Assembly (NCBI GenBank): GCA_023846275.1
Contig: JAIUJO010000087.1
Span: 451,501-515,500, forward strand
DNA: 64,000 nt
Direction of reading: 5' to 3'
Origin: Vanilla planifolia
Taxonomy: Eukaryota; Streptophyta; Magnoliopsida; Asparagales; Orchidaceae
Part shown: one piece after another, positions 28,251-40,262 of the stretch
How the letters are laid out: the number at the start of each line of letters is the position of its first letter
Numbering within the stretch: the first letter of the stretch is position 1
Position numbers and translations under genes: made by a program
The notes under the pieces: generated by a model
The model's database searches: none
Told to the model about the DNA's origin: nothing
What the model saw: the letters and a program-made list of their open reading frames with translations, nothing else

Positions 28251-30839
28251 CATAGGAAAACTATATTTTAAAGTACTATGTAGAAATGGGATAAAGTTTG
28301 TACAAAAGCGTGATTCCAAGGGACTTGTTGATTAAGAGTAATATTATTAATTGTTAAATTAGGTTTGAATCAAGATATCTCTTGAAGAGTGACTAAGATC
28401 ATTAAATAAAGTATTCACATATATTAAATTGAATATTTAGTTTGATAAGTGTCATTAAGATTAAGGTAATGATGATTATTTTGTATCAATCACATTTGAC
28501 TATGATTTTTAGTAAATTAAAAAAATTAAATTATCCTTCTAGTATTAATTACAAAATATTAAAGTTGAAATGAGATAAATAAAAGTAATGTATGATAAAG
28601 AAATAAAACACTAGTAAATGTCACATGAGAGGAGATTTATCGTTACCTTGCAATATAACAATTGAAAGAAAAAAGTTTGAAGAAAGAAAACTTATTTTGT
28701 AAAGTTATCGCACAAGATACTAAGGAGATCAATTATAACATCCTCAATGATAAAATTAAGTAACAAAAAAAAATATGTCATAAAGTAACAAAAAATGTAG
28801 GGAAATATTAAAATGAACATTTAATCAAATAGAGCATGTTGGGACAAGTACAACTATGTATATTTCAACTCAATCAAAACTAGTTTTCAGAAAATAATAA
28901 TTACAACAAAAAATAACCATTGATAATAATAAGTTATTATCTTAATAATAAGTAAATATATATATTCAAGTTGAAATATGATTAATTAAAACAATGTAGC
29001 ACAATTAATAAAAGTGAATGAAAGCCCACATTAGAGTAGACATTCAGTTAATAAATAATATAGACAAATTAAAACATAAAAAAGTAGAAATGTGATAAAT
29101 ATTATTTGAAAATTTCAATGCAAGATTCTAAGATTGACTATTATATCACTAACCATCACATCTAGATGAATGAAACTAATTTGTAAAGACAGTAATCACA
29201 TTTCAAAGCAAACTTTTTAAAATATAAGAATGAAATTTAAATTTAGTGGAACTACTCAAGATCAAAAAATACATAAGCAATTAAATATAAATTATAATTA
29301 ATTTATTTTTTAATATTATACAAACACATGTCAAAAAAAGCAAGATAACTTACAAATAATGTAATACAGCCATACCAAATTGATGTAAAGCCTACATGAA
29401 AAAAGATTTAGATTTTTATAGTCATATAAAAAATCAAAGGAAATTGTTTGAAGAATTGACATTCATTGTACATGACTAATTAATTCCAAGATTATTAGGG
29501 GGTCCAGTATAGCATAAATAAACCTTAAATTAAGCACAAAATAAAATGCCTTTTAAAGTGTGCCAAAATGGTAGAAAAAAAACTTTTAAAGATAGAAAGA
29601 GAATGTTTAATTATATGGCTCCCATCTAGTGAAGTTTCATGACTTTTGCTTCATCTTGATCTGACCTCGTATTTCCTTACTACGAGTTATCAAAGTAAAT
29701 CAGCATAAATGATGAGAAAATATTACTTTGTTATTAATTAAATAATTATTAAGTCTAAAATGATCCAAATTAAAGAAATATAACATAAGCAAATCAAAAA
29801 TATGTAAAGGTAGCATAAGAGATAAAGTTTATGATAATGTTGTATTAAAATATACGTAAGAGAATGACTGTAACATATATGATTGTTAAATAAGGTATGA
29901 ATTATAATATATTATTGGACATGACAGGATACCAAGTAAAACATATTTCAAATTATTAAAATTAAAAGTTAAATTAATAAACCTCATTCAAATGATTATT
30001 GTGGCTTTTATTCTAATCGATTATTCATTAAACAAAACATTCTTAACAATCAAATTAGGCATAATGCAAGTATCTAATAAAGAAGTCATGTTATTAAAAA
30101 AGACATTATTTCAAAACTTTAAAAAAATTAATTATATATAACTCATTTAGGTAAATCCACTAATGATTATTTCATCTCAAGGAGACCTCATATAAAATTA
30201 ATACACATTACAAAAAAAATAAGACTAAATAACTATAAATTATTATTTTCATATTTAGTAAATATTAAATAAAACTAAAATGACAAAATTTTAAGAAATG
30301 CAATATAGTAAAATGAAAGCGAAGTAAAGGCTACATTGCAAAATATTTTTAATTACCAAGTAATATAATAAAATAAAAGAAAACGTTTTGGAAAATGGGA
30401 TAAATTGTGGCAAATAGTTGCATTCCCATATACTAAGGAGATCGAGTGCAACATCCTTGATTGTAAAATCTGGTAAATTTCGAAAGGCCTTGCAAAACAT
30501 ACAAAAAATTGACAAAAATATTTTTAGAAGTATAGAACTTAATACTTCATAGGATATAAGTTACTAAGACCAACCCAATGGCATATGTTTCATTTTGATC
30601 AAACCTCAATTAGAATTTCTATATATTATCAAAGAAAAAAGAAATAATAATAAATTATTATTTTTGTAATAAGTTAATATATAATACTGCTATAATAAAT
30701 TTAATTAAAGAAATGCAATGTGACAAAATAAAGCTTATTTAAAGTTTACAAAAGATGAGAATTAGAGTTTTATAGAAATATAATTAAATTAAAGTAAAAA
30801 TTTAGAAGAAAGTTGATTAAGTAGTATTTCAAGGTGCTA

Positions 30840-31005
30840 TAGGGATTGAGAGTAACCTTCTCCATCATCAAACTATGTACAAATCATAATGGCTTGTGAA
30901 GCAAGGAAAAAAATTAGAAAATAATATATTTTAAAAAACAAAAGCAAACAAAAAAATTATGAGAAATGATATATATTGTACGGGAAAGTTGCATTCCTAG
31001 ATACC
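30840..31005 (+). repeat. Short-form satellite monomer (~165 bp)
   Basis: Landmarks gctatagggattgagagtaa (near 30,838) and gataccatggagatctagtg (near 31,001) are only about 165 bp apart. The text passes from the A-rich box after the atggcttgtgaagc segment directly to caaaagcaaacaaaaaaatt and gagaaatgatatatattgta. The central part of the unit, including the A/T-only stretch, is absent. Confidence 0.65.
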
Positions 31006-31417
31006 ATGGAGATCTAGTGAAGCTTCCTTGATCATTAAATCAAATAAAATTAAAAATACTTAATAAAACATAAAAAAACTTGAAGAAAGTATTTAAAAGT
31101 ACTAAAATTAAAATTTCATTAGTTACAGCGAATGAAGGTTAGTCAGAAGGCACTAACTTTGGCTTGATCAATCTCGTTTAAATATTCCACTAATTAACAA
31201 GGTAAATAAAAGTGAATAATAACAAATTTATATTTTAATATCAAGTAAATAAATAAAGTAGTTGTGTTGAAATAAATCAAAGAAAGATAATATAACAAAA
31301 TGAATGTCATATAAATGTCACATGAGAGAGGAACGTGTTTTATAAGTGTATAACCAAATCATAAAAAAACTTTTAGGAAATAAAATAAATTGTTCGAAAA
31401 AGTAGCATTCAATGACA

Positions 31418-31575
31418 CTATAGAGAGTGAAACATTCTAAATCTTTAAATTTTGCAAGAACTAAAATGCCTTGTAAGGATAGCCAAAACAATAAAAAATA
31501 ATATATTTAAAAATATTAAATTAATGCAAAACATTTCAAGACAAAGATTAGTATATGGAAACGTTGCATTCCTAT
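31418..31575 (+). repeat. Short-form satellite monomer (~157 bp)
   Basis: Landmarks near 31,418 (gacactatagagagtgaaac) and 31,575 (tactatggagatggcgtg) are about 157 bp apart. As in the copy at 30,840, the text jumps from the aaaaatattaaattaa stretch to gcaaaacatttcaagacaaa. It is the same class of short copy and only 400 bp away from the other. Confidence 0.65.
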
Positions 31576-32314
31576 ACTATGGAGATGGCGTGTAAAATCC
31601 TTTAACATGAAAATTCTTGTGAATTTTGAAATATATTGTAAAACATACCAAAACATGACAAAATATTTAAAAATGTAGAAATTAACACTTCATTGGAGCT
31701 CAACGATACTAGTTGCGGATTTTTATTTTTTTAATCAAAACTACTTTGGAATTACTAGTATTTATCATAGAAAAAATAAATAATTTATTGCTGTAATATG
31801 AAGTAAATGTACGATTACTATTAAAGAGATAAATTAATGTAACTTAATATAACACTATCAAACTAATGGGATGGTCACTTTTTAGAAGAATTAGAGTTTA
31901 ATAGTAACATAAAAAAATCAAAGTGAAGAATTTTAATAAATGAGATAAACTAATTGAGAAACTATATTTGATAGCATTATAAAGATCAATTGTAACATTC
32001 TCAATATTTAAATTAAGTATAAAAAAGAATACCTTATAAGGCAAGCCAAAACTCCAAAAAAAATAATATATTTCAAAATATAAAATAATTTTTTATTGTA
32101 TAGGGCTCATTGAAACAAGTATAATAATGTTTATTTTGTCTCAACCTAACCTCGTTTTAAGTAACTATGACTTACCAAATAAATAAGCATAAATAATAGT
32201 AAATTATCAATTCTATTTACAATTTCACAACATAGAAGAATTACAATCTCGCAATAATATATTTCCCTAAAATAAAAACATTTGAAGGAAAGAAAAATTA
32301 TTCTCCAAAGCTAC

Positions 32315-32530
32315 ATCCAAACATCGTAAAGGGATTGAGTGTAACATCATTGATTTTCAATTGTGATAGAACCGAATTTTCTTATTAAGAAAGCCAACGC
32401 CACATAGAATAAATATTTAAATATCCAAACATAGTAAAGGGATTGATTGTAATATCATTGACTTTCGATTGTGATAGAACTAAATTTTCTTATTAAGCAA
32501 GCCAACGCCACAGAATAAATATTTGAATAT
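32315..32530 (+). repeat. 108-bp local tandem duplication inside satellite
   Basis: Copy 1 is 32,315-32,422 and copy 2 is 32,423 to about 32,530. Both start atccaaacat and share gtaaagggattga, tgtgatagaac, aattttcttattaag and aagccaacgcca in order. The match is far better than between any two neighbouring satellite monomers, with only a handful of differences seen by eye. It is therefore a much later event than the array itself. Confidence 0.9.
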
Positions 32531-35500
32531 ATATATACATATGATTAGATAGTGTTCATCGATATGACTCCAAGGATGTTTATTTCATCTCCATATTATG
32601 TCACTTGGAATTACTAAAAATTTTAAAAATAAATAAGCACAGATTATAATAAATTGTTTTTTCAATAATTAAGAAATAAATATTAAAGTGAACATAAGTA
32701 ACATGTAAGTTTTGTAATGTTACCAAATTTAAACATTGAATTAAAATAAAACATGCCAAAATTCTTTCTCCATATTTCGGAAAATAATTAGGAAAATCTT
32801 GATAGGACAAGTCTAAGGACATTTTTTTAAGTAAATATATATCAATGAAAAAATGATGTAAAATGAAGCATTGTAATGTAATTAAAGAAAAGTGATTTAA
32901 ATGTCAAATGATATGAGAATTAGTCATTCAAAGAACTACAATAAAATAAGAACAAAACATTTAATGAAATGAAATAAAATGTAGAAGAAAATTTTATTCC
33001 AATATAATAATATGTTCAAGTGTAAATAAGTTTGAAACTAAAATATTTCAAAAACCAAGAAAATTAATATTTAATTAGGTAAAGCTTGCTGAGAAAATTC
33101 CAATGAAATTTTGTTAGTCTTGATGAGCCCTTATTTCGAAATACTAAGAATTATGAAATTAAATAGGCATGAATAAAAGAAATTGTTAATTTAACATTTA
33201 AAAAATAAATAATAAGAGAAAATGAAATAAATTTGAGAAATGTATTATACACAAACAAAAGAATTGTATTGTTTACATGAGAAAAGATTTGGAGTTTCAT
33301 GCTGATATGATAAAATTAAACTAATACATTTTGAGAAATTATATGAAAAAGATTTTTTTCCTACATATTTAAGGGTTCAATGTAACATCTTTGATTACCT
33401 AATGTGATAAAAAATAAAAATGCCTCTTAAAGCTTACAAAAATCCTAGAAAACAAATATTTAAAATTATAAAATTGAATAGTTAATAAGATGAAGCTCCT
33501 GAAGACAAGTCCAACGACATTTGTTTCTCCTCAGCTAGTTCTAATTTTTAATTAGTATGAGTAAATTACGTAAAGAAACCAATAATCAAAAAATATTTCT
33601 AAATATTAATTATAAATTTATATATATTATTGTTAAAATGAGATAAATTTAAGAACATAATATAACCAAATAAAATACATGTAATGGTCATGCAAGATGA
33701 GATTTAGAGTTAGATACCAATAAATCCATATCATAGTGAAAGTTTGGAAGAAATTGTATAAATTGTTCAACAAAGTTTGATCCCAAAGTACTAAAGATAT
33801 TGACATTAAGGTACTCGATCATAAAATTAGGCATGAATAAAATTGAGTCATAAAGAGTGACAAAATAATAAATTTTTTTTAAAATATAAAAAACATTTCT
33901 TTGATAAAGCATGTTAGGAAAAGACCAATTACATTTATTTTACTTCGATTAAACTTTTTTTTAACTTACTAAGAATTATACAGCTAGACAAGCACAAATA
34001 ATAAGTAATTATTAATTTAAAATAAATCTCAAAAGAGTTATATTTAAGAAATATAATATAACCAAATCAATGAAAAATATTTTAAAAATTGAGAAACTTG
34101 TACAAGAGAGTTGATGCCCTTTTTATTATGGAGATCGAGTATAAAATCATAAATCATCAATTATAGTAAAAATAAAAATGCCTTATCAAGACACTGTGAC
34201 TCTTGAAAACAACTATTTTAAAATATAAAAACTATTACTTGAATAGATTGATCTCATCAAGATGAGTCTAACGGTGTTTGTTTTATCACGATCTAATCTC
34301 ATTTTCAATTACGATAAATTACCAAATTTAAAATATATAAAGAATAAAATATTTATTTTTTAATGTTTAATAAATATTTATGAAATTTGAAATGTGATAA
34401 TTTTAAAAATGTAATATAGATAAATTAATGTGATGAAAAGATTATAACCATAGAGAGTGAAATTTTGGCTAAAATATAAACAAAATAAAATAAAAAAGTT
34501 TGAAGAAATAAGATGAATTTTATAAGAAAGCTACATTTCAAGATAACACCACAGTAATGTATAGAGGTTTGTTGAAATGCCCCATAAAAATGCATAAACC
34601 TCATAAAATAAAATATTTAAAATATAAAGTGAGTATTTAAATTATAGAGGTTTATTGAAATGGGTGCAACAAAATCCGTTTCATCATTTAATATTTATAT
34701 TAATTGTTAAAATATTAAGACACAAATAGTAATAAATTAAAATTTTAGAATTAAGTAAATATATATTAAAAAAAGAGATAAATTTGAGCAATATAAAATA
34801 ATCAAATTTAAGAGAGGAGACCTTGATTTGCACAAAAGTATAAGCAATCAAACCCAAAAATTTTAATAAAAGAAGGCAAATTATTCAAAATTTTCCAAGA
34901 AGACCGAGTATAAAATCCTCATTCACAAAACCTTATATGGTTCGCAGTTCCTTTTAAAATGTGCCAAAATAATAAAAAATGAAATATCTAAAAATAATTC
35001 TTTAATAAGAGAGATCTCATCATGGCAAGTGCAACAACATTTAATTCATTTCTATAGTTCCTCATTTAGGATTATTATGATTTTGCAATGACATTAAACA
35101 AAAATAATGATAAATTATTACCACAATATAAAAGAAATTTATATTCAACCTAAAAGTGATAAATTGAAGTAATATAATATAACAAAATGAAACCAAAGTA
35201 GAGGTCACATAAGAGAAAATGGAGGCCTTAGTAACACAATGAATTAAAAATAAGAAAAATTGAAAAATCAGATAAATTCTATAAAAATGTCTCTTTCAAA
35301 GATACTGAGAAGATTCATACAAGATCTTCAATAATAAAATAAAAAATGATTTGAAATGTCTTCAAAAAATACTAGAAAATACAATATCGAAAAGTTAAAA
35401 AATAAATTTATTTAATTTGGATAAATATTGATTAGATGAGTCGGCTAACAATATTTTTATCTTTATGAGACCACGTTTTTTGTTTTTACAATTTGCAAAT

Positions 35501-36795
35501 ATAAAAACCCATTAAGAATGATAAAATATTATTTAAATATCAAGTTAATATATGTTAAATTAAAAATGTGATAAATTGAAAAATTTTAATATAACAAAAT
35601 TGACATGATGTATATTTCAAATGATAGTAGATTTAGAGTTTGACAATAATATAACAAAATCAAAGTAAAAAATCAAAAGATATAAGATAAACTTTAGGAT
35701 AAAGTTGCACTCCACGATAATAAAAGAAGCAAGGGTCTCATTCTCGATCTTAAGATCTTATGTTAATTGAATTATCTTTCCAAGCATGCCAAGACATTAA
35801 TAACTAAAATAATTTAAAAAAAGAAAATGAATATTTAATTATATTTATCTCCACAATAAGACTCCAACGTATTTGTTTTGTCTCAATCGAATCAAATTTT
35901 GGAATTTCTAAAAATTACAAACATTTAAAAAAATAATAATAAATTACCATTTTAAACCTTAGTAAATAAATAACAAGGATGAAATGAGATAAATTGAAGA
36001 AATTTAATCAGACCAAATCAATGGAATGTATGTCATATGAAATAATATTTTGAGTTATGAAATAAGATAACCAAATGAATGTAAAATATCTCAAGAAATT
36101 AGATAAATTGTGCAAAACAAATTGCATTTCTAAAAATATAAGGATTTACTGTAACATCTTTTATCTTCAAATCCAATAAAAATTCAATGTCTCATAAAAC
36201 CAACTTAAATGATTAAAAATTAAAAATTTAAAAATATTTAAAAATGTCAAAAATAATTACTTATTTTAACATTGCTTGCAAAGATAACCATAGTGATGGT
36301 TGTTTCATCTTGACTCATAACCAAAAGATAATAAAAATGTAAATTTTTATAGTTAGTTAAATATATATTAGAATTAAAACTGACATAAATTGAAGAAGCA
36401 TAGTATAATAAAATTAAAGACATGTAATTATCAGATAAAAGAAAATTTTTGTTTTGTAAGAATATGACTAAATGAAAGAAAAAAGTTGAAGAAATAAGAT
36501 AACTTCTTTAGATCAAATGTAACAACCTTGATCATCAATTAGTTGTTAATAAAAATGTCCCACAAAGAATACTAAAACTTTAAAAAATAATTTATACAAA
36601 TATGTAAAAAAAATAAATATTAAATTATATGTAGCTTATTTAAAGAAGTGCAGTAAAGTCTATTTAATGTCAATCAAATCTCATTTGGAATTACTATGAA
36701 TTATAAAAACTAGATAGGCTTAAATATTAGTAAATTGTCATTTAAATATTTGTGAATTTATAATAATGTACAAATAAAATAAATTGAAATAATAT

Positions 36796-38440
36796 TGATT
36801 TAGATAGATAAGGGATTGGGTCATGGAGTGGATGGCATGGAAAAAGGGTCTAAACAAATATAAATAGAGTTCAAGAGGATGAAGAATAAAGCAAGTATTC
36901 ATCCACCAAATTGAATCCATAAGTTGGCCACCAAGCCAACCCAAGAATGCAAATTACAAAGCATTACACTTTCTTTTTCCATAACTAATTCAACATTCTT
37001 CTATTTATAAAAGCTCTTTTTAATAAGAGATTACAAGTAATTATTTATTAAAAAAACTATCAACCAACTTGAAGACTTTTATACCCATATAATTATTTTA
37101 ACACATCATGCTTCTTACCTAACTCTTGAAGAGTTTCATGTTCTTAGCATTGTTTAGCATAAACGCATTCTTCTTACCAACCATGTGAACACATTTATCC
37201 CAATTAAAAAAGCATACTTCTTACATACTTCTTAAAGACTTTCATCTAAAATTTGGATTCGTTCATTAATGTAACAACAACCATGCACTCATGATCATGC
37301 ATGGTTGAACCACGACTTCTCAAGACTATGATTTTAATTGTCTCCAAATTTCCAAACATTAATAAAATGTTAGAGCGATTTTTCTTTATTAATTCTAATT
37401 TAAGACAATATAATAGATCAATTTTACTGTATTGCCACAATTTCTTTTTTTTATGTTGTATCATTTTTTCCTAACTAAATCGAATTCTACTATGTAAAGT
37501 TCAAGTCAAGGAAATGATTTAGATGTATGAAGCATACTTTTCTAATGCTTAATGTGTCATCTAAGTACTTCAATATGATGGCTGATGTTTTTAATGAATA
37601 GGGAACCTGTGAGTCATATCAATATTAAAGGGGGCTTATTGAATAGTGACATTCCAAAAATAAAGCATTCATTTCTTATGATAATTGAATCTCCTCTTTT
37701 TTCTTTAAAGAGCACTATTCTCCCAAGAAAATGTTGAGGATTTTTGCACTAATACACAATTATGTAGACGAAGAGAGGATTGGGTCATTGAATTGAAAGT
37801 GTTACAAAAGAGTCTTAAGAAAGAGGAATACAATTATAAAGGATGGAGAAGAAACCAAAGATTCACTCACCAAAGTGATTCCATGAGAAGAAAACCAAGA
37901 AAACTCAAGCACTCAATCAACAAAGCAATAAACTTTTTTTTTCCACAAATTATTCACAATTGATTCATTAGTGAGAGCTCCATTTAATCAAAGATGACAA
38001 GTTATTAATTGTTATAAAAAATAATGGTTCCTACAAACTCCTTAAAGGCTTTCATGCTAATATAATTTTTAAATACACACTTAAGCTTTCTACCTAACTC
38101 TTGAAGATTTTCACATCCATGTAATTCTTTAATACAAAAGTACACTTCTTACCTACCTCTTAAAATCATTTATCCACAAATAATAAAAGCATAGTTCCAA
38201 CCTACTTCTTAAAGGCTTTTATCAAACATTTGGACACAATCATTATAGTTGAACCAACTATGCACAAGTGAAGTTGCAAGAATTAACAAAGACTTCTTAA
38301 TACTATCATTCACATAATCTCAAAATTATAATGCATTTATTTGAAAATTTTAGAGTTTTTGCTTGATTGATTCTAATTTAACACTTCACATTGGGTCTAT
38401 GTTGTTCTTTTTCCACAACATCTTTTTTTGTGTAGCATCA
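36796..38440 (+). mobile_element. Broken Ty1/copia-like LTR element nested in satellite
   Basis: Two related direct copies, 36,811-37,463 and 37,775-38,440, lie about 964 bp apart. Shared text includes ggattgggtcat, cttacctaactcttgaaga, acttcttac, cttttat and a closing pattern ending in atca. Between them is a short remnant with a purine run (aaaggggg near 37,628) of the kind that precedes a 3' LTR, so the 3' LTR may begin near 37,637. A TATA-like motif (tataaatag, 36,859) suggests plus orientation. The satellite on both sides is in continuous phase, so the element landed after the array formed. The copies are heavily diverged, so the insertion is old. The element is broken and non-autonomous. 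Family assignment to copia is an inference from the layout. Confidence 0.55.
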
Positions 38441-40262
38441 AATGTTATTTAACAAAATAAAACCAATGTTATGGTTCCATTAGGCAAGAATTAAGGTTTC
38501 ACAGTTATATAACAATTTAACAAAAATTTTTGAAAACAATAGAAAACCTACTTTAGAAAATAGCATTCCATGTTGTTAGGTGGGCAACGTTCAACATACT
38601 TAACCATCAAATATGATATGATTGCAAATGTGTCATAAAGTTTGCTAAAGCCCTAAAAAGAAAATATTTTAAAAATTATATGTAAATTTAAATTTAGTTT
38701 GACAAAACTCACCAAGTCGAGTTCAACAATATTTGTTTCACCAGGATCTGTACTCATTTAGTAATATAACTAATTGCCAAAGCAAATAAACAAAAATAAT
38801 TTTAAATTATACTATTAGAAAAATATATATTAAAGTTAAAAAGAGATAAATTGACGAAATGCAATACAACAAAGTCAAGGTGATGTAAAGGTCCCACATA
38901 AATGGATTTAGAGTTACACAATAACATAAAAAAAGAAAGCAAAAAATTTACAAAATTGAGATAAATTTTAAAATAAAACTGAATTCAAAGATATAAAGGG
39001 CATCAAGTCTTATATTCTCAATTATAAAATCAAGTAAAAAAGAATGTAAAAAAGAATGTAAAAAACAACATTTAATTTTTTGAAAATCATTGAGGCGAGC
39101 TTAACAATCTATTGTTTTCTTCATTACAGTTTTTTTGGAATTATAATTAATTAATAAGTTTAATAAGTATAAATAACAATAATTTTTATTTAAATATTGA
39201 ATGAATAAAAATTAAAGTTGAAGCAAGACAAATTGAAGGAATGTAATATAATAAAATCAAATGGATATAAAGTCAAAGAGAAGAAATCTAAAGTCACATA
39301 GCAATATAACCTGTCATATAAAAAATTTCAAAAAAAGATAAATTGAATTAGTATCGCATTCTAAGATGCTAAGTAGATTAAGTATAACATCCTCGATGAT
39401 CACATATTTTATGAGTAAAATTCCAATTAAAATTTTCCAAAATCATAGAAATAAAAATTTTTAGAAAAATATAAAGTTATATTTTGCTGGATTGCGCTCA
39501 TCAAAATGAGTCTAATAACATTTTCTACATCTCTAACAAAATACATAAGGAATTACTATGAATTCATTAATGCATTGAACATAAATAATAAGAAGCATTT
39601 ATTTCTTTGTAAAGTAAATATACAAAAAAGTTTAAATGACATAAAATTAAATAAAATGCAATATAACCAAATCAATGTGATGTGTTATAGCAGACAAATG
39701 AAAAAAATTTAGTAATATGGCCAATTAAAAAAAATTTGAATAAATGGGATTAGTTGTACATGAAAGTTGCGTTCGTAGATCCTTTATATATTGAGAGCAA
39801 CATTCTCGATCATCAAATAAAATATTATTCAAAATTTCAAAACAACATGCCAAAAACTTGAAAATAAAATATTTAAAAATAAATAAAATTATAAGATGGA
39901 TCTCAGGATATGACACCAATGACTTTTGTTTCCTCCATTATTGGACCTAACTAATAATAAATATTATTTTCAAAATTAAATAAGATTAAAAATGAAAAAG
40001 TATTATTTCTATAATAAGAGAATATAGTTTAAAGATAAAATAAGACAAATTGAAGTAAAACAATATGACTAAATAAAAGTGTTTTAAAAATTAAATTAAT
40101 TGGCATTTATTGATTCATAGTAATATAACAAAATTGAAATAAAACATTTAATTACTTAGGATAAAATTTAGGTGAAAGTTGCATTCTAAGAAACTATGAA
40201 GCTTGTGCAACATTTTCTAAAATCAAAAGTTGTTCAACTCGAAGCATGTCGTAAAATTTGCA
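38441..40262 (+). repeat. Diverged ~410-bp satellite array, block 3b (F orientation)
   Basis: The F satellite resumes at once after the LTR fossil (aacaaaataaaaccaatgtt fits taatataaccaaatcaaag and what follows). Landmarks lie near 38,577, 38,995, 39,370, 39,780 and 40,190, giving intervals of about 375-420 bp. The array ends close to 40,262, after aagcatgtcgtaaaatttgc, which corresponds to the consensus box gtctcataaagcatgcc. No gene was seen; the frame at 39,506-39,712 is satellite. Confidence 0.88.

Larger units (their letters stand above)
28237..36795 (+). repeat. Diverged ~410-bp satellite array, block 3a (F orientation)
   Basis: Same satellite as block 1, in the same orientation. Landmarks lie near 28,320, 28,723, 29,133, 29,508, 29,858, 30,035 (fragment), 30,435, 30,840, 31,005, 31,418, 31,575, 31,978, 32,330, 32,438, 33,007, 33,368, 33,795, 34,126, 34,545 (decayed), 34,897, 35,309, 35,722, 36,140 and 36,505. 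The copy at 30,435 (tactaaggagatcgagtgca) is one of the best preserved landmarks in the window. The array contains two short-form monomers and one 108-bp local tandem duplication, listed separately. No gene was seen. Confidence 0.9.

Noticed and set aside
1-40262. Possible centromeric array
   Set aside because: A long A/T-rich satellite is compatible with a centromere, but the strong decay, lack of higher-order units and alternating orientation do not support an active one. Nothing in sequence alone shows CENH3 binding.
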